From the NCBI GenBank assembly GCA_031119595.1, contig JAVHXX010000148.1:1-7460 (forward strand): 7,460 nucleotides of DNA, in the 5' to 3' direction. The stretch comes from Patulibacter sp. GTDB taxonomy: Bacteria; Actinomycetota; Thermoleophilia; Solirubrobacterales; Solirubrobacteraceae. The notes beneath the pieces were generated by a model, which saw nothing but the letters and a program-made list of their open reading frames with translations, was not told the origin of the DNA and ran no database searches. The position numbers and the translations under genes were made by a program. Of this stretch, positions 5,266 to 7,460 are shown in pieces (position 1 is the stretch's first letter; each line of letters opens with the position of its first letter).

Positions 5266-7131
5266 TCAGCCGACGGTGATGGTGCCCGTGACGGTCTTCA
5301 CCGCACCCGACGCATCGCGGTAGCGGTAGCTCAGGACGACGGTCCGGCTGCGGGCCGCCTTCAGCGCACGCCGGGAGACCTTGACCCGCACGCGGATCGT
5401 GCCCGCGGCGTCGGCGGTCGCGGGGAGCCGGGCGACGCGCTTCTTCCCGGCCGTGCCGACGATCACGACGTGCGTCGACGGCGCCAGGCCGGTGAACCGG
5501 ATGAGGAGGCCCTTGGCGAGCGCGGCCTGCGTGACCTTCGACGCGGCGACGAACGCCGGCGTGCGCGGTGCCGGCGGTGCCGGCGTGGGAGTGGCGTTCG
5601 GACGCGGGGCGGGCGTCGGCAGGGTGCCCCCGCCGGACTCCGGGCGCTGGGGCGTCGGCGTGGGGGTGATGACCGGCGTGGGCGTCGGGCTCGGGACGGG
5701 CGTGGGGGTCGGTGTGGGTGTGGGCGTAGGGGTCGGGGTGGGCGTAGGGGTCGGGGTGGGCGTTGGCGTCGGCCCCGGCGTGGGCGTGGGCGTCGGACCC
5801 GGCCCAGGCGTCGGCGTCGGGGTCGGGGTGGGCGTGGGCGAGGTCCCGTCGCCGCCGAACCGCACGACGAGGCCGCCGCCGGTCGCCATACCGGCGGCGA
5901 CGAGCGCGCCGTCGGCCTGGAGCGCGGCACCGTCGCCGGTGAAGTCGCCGCGGCTGGTCACGCCCGCGGTCCCGAAGGTCGGGTCGAGCGAACCGGTCGA
6001 CAGGAGCCGCGCGATGCGCAGCGAGCCGTCATAGGTGTTGCCGACCACGACGAGACGGCCCTGGGCATCGAGTGCCACGCCGCGGTTGCGGATGTCACTG
6101 CCGATGCCGAGCAATGCGCGGCCGGCCGTCCCGAACGTCGGATCGAGCGTGCCGCGCGCCGAGAACCGCACGACGGCGAGGTTCTGCTGCGTCGGACCCT
6201 GGTCGAAGTCGTAGAGATCACCGACCGCCGTCACTGAGCCGTCTCCGCCGACGGTCAGCGAGCGCACGTGTTGCAGCTGGGACCCGAAGCTCGTGTTCGC
6301 GGTGCCCGAACCCGCGAAGGTGGTGTCCGGGGCGCCGTTCGGGAGGTACCGCGTGACCGCGAACGACTCGGTGGCGGCGGTCGGGTCGCCGTCGCCCGGG
6401 TCGGCGTCGGATCCCTCGAGGGTGTTGGCGACGAGCAGTTTGCCGTCGGGCTGGAAGGCCGTCACCCACGGGTCGTCGCCGTGGGAGCCGAGCGAAAGGG
6501 TCTGGATGCCGTGCTGCTCGTAGGTGGTGTCGACCGTGCCGTTCGCGCTCAGTCGGGCGACCGCGAGGCGGTTCGGCGGCTCGTCGCTGAACCCCGTCCC
6601 GGTCACGCCGAGCGTGCCGTCGGGGAGGGCCGTCACCGACGTGAAGTACGCGAGAACGGTCGACGGGTTCGTGAAGGTGCGAAGGCCCCCACTGCCGAAG
6701 GTGCCGTCGGGCGTGCCCGCGGTCGTGAGCCGGGCGACGAACGGCGCGACGCCGCTTCCGTTGCCGTCGCCGTTGCCGACCACGACGAGCTTGCCGTCGG
6801 GTTGGAGCGTCGCCCCACCGAAGACGGCGGCGTTGCCGACGTGCGCCACGCCACCTTGGCCGTACGACGGGTCGAGGGCACCGGAGGGGAGGAGTCGTTC
6901 GGCGACGATGTCGCGGGTCGGCGACGCCGCGCCCACCACGACGATCCGCTGGTCGGCCTGCACGAACACGGACTGCGGAGCGAGGCCGGCGACCGTGGCC
7001 ACGGCCCCGTCGGTCCCGAAGGTCGCGTCCGGGCTGCCGGGACCGGCCGCCGAGGCCGCGGCCACCGCGACCACGAACGGGCACGCGACGAGCGCGAGGG
7101 TGCGGGCGAGCGCCCAGGGCGTGAAGGACAT
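5266..7131 (-). CDS. Secreted delta-60-repeat protein with Pro-Thr linker and C-terminal beta domain
   Basis: From ATG 7131 the protein has 621 residues. Residues 1-29 (MSFTPWALARTLALVACPFV then VAVAAASA) form a signal peptide with a likely cut near ASA-AG. Residues 34-428 hold about seven delta-60 repeats (TIGR02608 type). Each has a D-x-T/S-F/Y motif (Asp35, 87, 142, 201, 269, 330, 383; spacing 52-68), followed by a GTxG-like turn and strands such as LQPDGKLVVVGN (109-120) and LDAQGRLVVVGNT (354-366). These repeats are thought to build beta-propeller-like extracellular domains. Residues 431-494 are an almost pure Pro-Thr linker. Residues about 526-621 (FVAASKVTQAALAKGLLIRF ... VTGTITVG) resemble the Ig-like beta domains that end many actinobacterial surface proteins. 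There is no sorting signal or C-terminal membrane segment, so it is probably released or loosely wall-bound. The function is unknown, perhaps adhesion or binding. GTG 7203 would add 24 residues before the signal peptide and is less likely. Confidence 0.9.
   Translation of the reverse strand: MSFTPWALARTLALVACPFVVAVAAASAAGPGSPDATFGTDGAVATVAGLAPQSVFVQADQRIVVVGAASPTRDIVAERLLPSGALDPSYGQGGVAHVGNAAVFGGATLQPDGKLVVVGNGDGNGSGVAPFVARLTTAGTPDGTFGSGGLRTFTNPSTVLAYFTSVTALPDGTLGVTGTGFSDEPPNRLAVARLSANGTVDTTYEQHGIQTLSLGSHGDDPWVTAFQPDGKLLVANTLEGSDADPGDGDPTAATESFAVTRYLPNGAPDTTFAGSGTANTSFGSQLQHVRSLTVGGDGSVTAVGDLYDFDQGPTQQNLAVVRFSARGTLDPTFGTAGRALLGIGSDIRNRGVALDAQGRLVVVGNTYDGSLRIARLLSTGSLDPTFGTAGVTSRGDFTGDGAALQADGALVAAGMATGGGLVVRFGGDGTSPTPTPTPTPTPGPGPTPTPTPGPTPTPTPTPTPTPTPTPTPTPTPTPVPSPTPTPVITPTPTPQRPESGGGTLPTPAPRPNATPTPAPPAPRTPAFVAASKVTQAALAKGLLIRFTGLAPSTHVVIVGTAGKKRVARLPATADAAGTIRVRVKVSRRALKAARSRTVVLSYRYRDASGAVKTVTGTITVG
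5650..5841 (-). repeat. Hexanucleotide-based microsatellite encoding the Pro-Thr linker
   Basis: The plus strand is a run of imperfect six-base units (GGCGTG, GGGGTC, GGTGTG, GGCGTC), read on the minus strand as alternating Pro and Thr codons with a few Gly, Val, Ser and Ile breaks. The synonymous third bases vary, so the tract is partly degenerate. That argues for both slippage and selection for the peptide. The plus strand (template strand of the gene) carries many G-runs close together. Confidence 0.85.
5720..5755. repeat. Exact 18-bp tandem duplication within the Pro-Thr tract
   Basis: The unit GTGGGCGTAGGGGTCGGG occurs at 5720-5737 and again at 5738-5755 without any mismatch. A third partial copy begins at 5756 (GTGGGCGT, then diverging). 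Eighteen bases equal six codons, so a gain or loss keeps the frame. The perfect identity, including the rare GTA on the plus strand, points to a recent duplication. Confidence 0.85.
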
Positions 7132-7193
7132 GGCCGGGGCCGTTTCGTGGGGTGGGACTGGCCCCGGGGGCGGGCGCGAGGACGGGGCGCCGG

Positions 7194-7199
7194 ACAGTA
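7194..7199 (-). promoter_or_regulatory. Weak candidate -10 box (TACTGT) for the delta-60 gene
   Basis: On the minus strand TACTGT, inside GTGTTACTGT, fits TANNNT. It would give a leader of about 55 bases before ATG 7131. No -35 is apparent and no clear Shine-Dalgarno precedes ATG 7131 (only GAAACGG further up). The same eight bases ACAGTAAC recur at 7348-7355, so the box is not unique. Confidence 0.25.
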
Positions 7200-7248
7200 A
7201 CACGACGGTCCGAAGCGCTCACCCCTTTCCGGAGTGTGGCGCGCGACT

Positions 7249-7263
7249 GCTTCGTCGCGAAGC
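7249..7263. repeat. Perfect six-pair hairpin with a three-base loop
   Basis: GCTTCG (7249-7254), loop TCG, then CGAAGC (7258-7263). It lies in the 264-bp divergent gap between the delta-60 gene and the right-edge gene and is not followed by a T-run. It may be a regulator site or a small RNA hairpin. Confidence 0.35.
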
Positions 7264-7336
7264 CGCGTCGATGCGTGACATCGCCCGCCGGTGCTGGGAT
7301 TTCGCCACGTCGACGGAGCGTCAACGCGCCCGGAAG

Positions 7337-7382
7337 TCGTATCGCGAACAGTAACGATATATCGTGATGTTCAGCGATACGA
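7337..7382. promoter_or_regulatory. Nested 46-bp near-palindrome, probable double operator
   Basis: The outer arms TCGTATCGC (7337-7345) and GCGATACGA (7374-7382) are perfect inverted copies. Inside them GAACA (7346-7350) pairs with TGTTC (7368-7372), with one unpaired base. At the centre ACGATATATCGT (7354-7365) is a perfect 12-bp palindrome. The same DNA can be read as two abutting 20-bp sites, 7340-7359 and 7360-7379, each TATCG-N10-CGATA. It is AT-rich against a GC-rich background and ends against the Shine-Dalgarno of the gene at 7396. TATCGT (7360-7365) also fits a TANNNT -10 box, so a bound regulator would cover the promoter. Confidence 0.7.
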
Positions 7383-7391
7383 AAGGAGGTG
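7382..7391 (+). promoter_or_regulatory. Near-perfect Shine-Dalgarno (AAAGGAGGTG)
   Basis: AAAGGAGGTG is fully complementary to the usual 16S 3' end and is followed by four bases and ATG 7396. Most other starts in this window have none or a weak one, so this gene is set up for strong translation once transcribed. Confidence 0.85.
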
Positions 7392-7395
7392 CCTC

Positions 7396-7460
7396 ATGGG
7401 TACCTACGCATTCATCAACGACTGGCAGGACGCCGGCCCTCGTGGCCGGCACTGCCACCC
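7396..7460 (+). CDS. N-terminus of an unidentified protein, cut by window edge
   Basis: ATG 7396 opens 21 codons plus CC (Pro), reading MGTYAFINDWQDAGPRGRHC then HP. It is real because of the ideal Shine-Dalgarno and the operator-like palindrome before it; the peptide itself is too short to assign. There is no signal-peptide character. The Gly/Arg/His/Cys-rich end could be a disordered lead-in such as those at the start of some PadR-type regulators, or part of a metal-binding segment. Both are guesses. The tight operator suggests an inducible or self-repressed gene. Confidence 0.7.
   Translation, partial: MGTYAFINDWQDAGPRGRHCH

Noticed and set aside
5381..6034. Plus-strand Gly-Val repeat protein
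   Set aside because: It is the antisense reading of the Pro-Thr linker. There is no start-site support, and the real gene is on the minus strand with a signal peptide and repeats.
7194..7355. Eight-base repeat ACAGTAAC at 7194-7201 and 7348-7355 as a shared control element
   Set aside because: Only eight bases match, the flanks differ, and one copy is already explained as part of the palindrome. Chance cannot be excluded.

Overview
The window is very GC-rich, with GC-ending codons in every gene and no TTGACA-type -35 boxes. It looks like a chromosomal segment of a high-GC actinobacterium. The delta-60-repeat secreted protein with a Pro-Thr linker, the two-membrane-segment GGDEF-EAL protein and the apparently leaderless starts would suit Thermoleophilia (Solirubrobacterales such as Patulibacter or Conexibacter). 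That placement is an inference from gene style only. No rRNA, tRNA, CRISPR array, insertion sequence or phage gene was seen.

Layout. Bases 1-1096 (minus strand) hold a two-gene unit: a 120-residue protein of unknown function whose stop overlaps the GTG start of an M29-type aminopeptidase, which runs off the left edge. A 102-bp divergent promoter region (1097-1198) separates it from plus-strand genes: a metallo-beta-lactamase-fold hydrolase with a C-terminal winged helix (1199-2215) and a YgjP/DUF45-type HEXXH metallopeptidase (2317-3009). After a 186-bp gap with two inverted repeats and a motility-sigma-like promoter comes a membrane-bound GGDEF-EAL c-di-GMP enzyme (about 3196-5208). It ends tail-to-tail, across a strong hairpin, with a large secreted delta-60-repeat protein on the minus strand (5266-7131). 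At the right edge a 46-bp nested near-palindrome and an ideal Shine-Dalgarno sequence precede a truncated plus-strand gene starting at 7396.

How the parts relate. Apart from the coupled pair at the left, these look like separate transcription units. Three genes (starts 1096, 1199, 2317) have a TANNNT box ending 6-8 nt before the start codon and no properly spaced Shine-Dalgarno, which suggests leaderless transcripts. The most notable unexplained elements are the TCAAG-N15-GCCGA element at the c-di-GMP gene, the doubled operator-like palindrome at 7337-7382, and the G-rich microsatellite encoding the Pro-Thr linker. I see no clearly new multi-gene system; the best leads are these regulatory structures and the unknown 120-residue protein.
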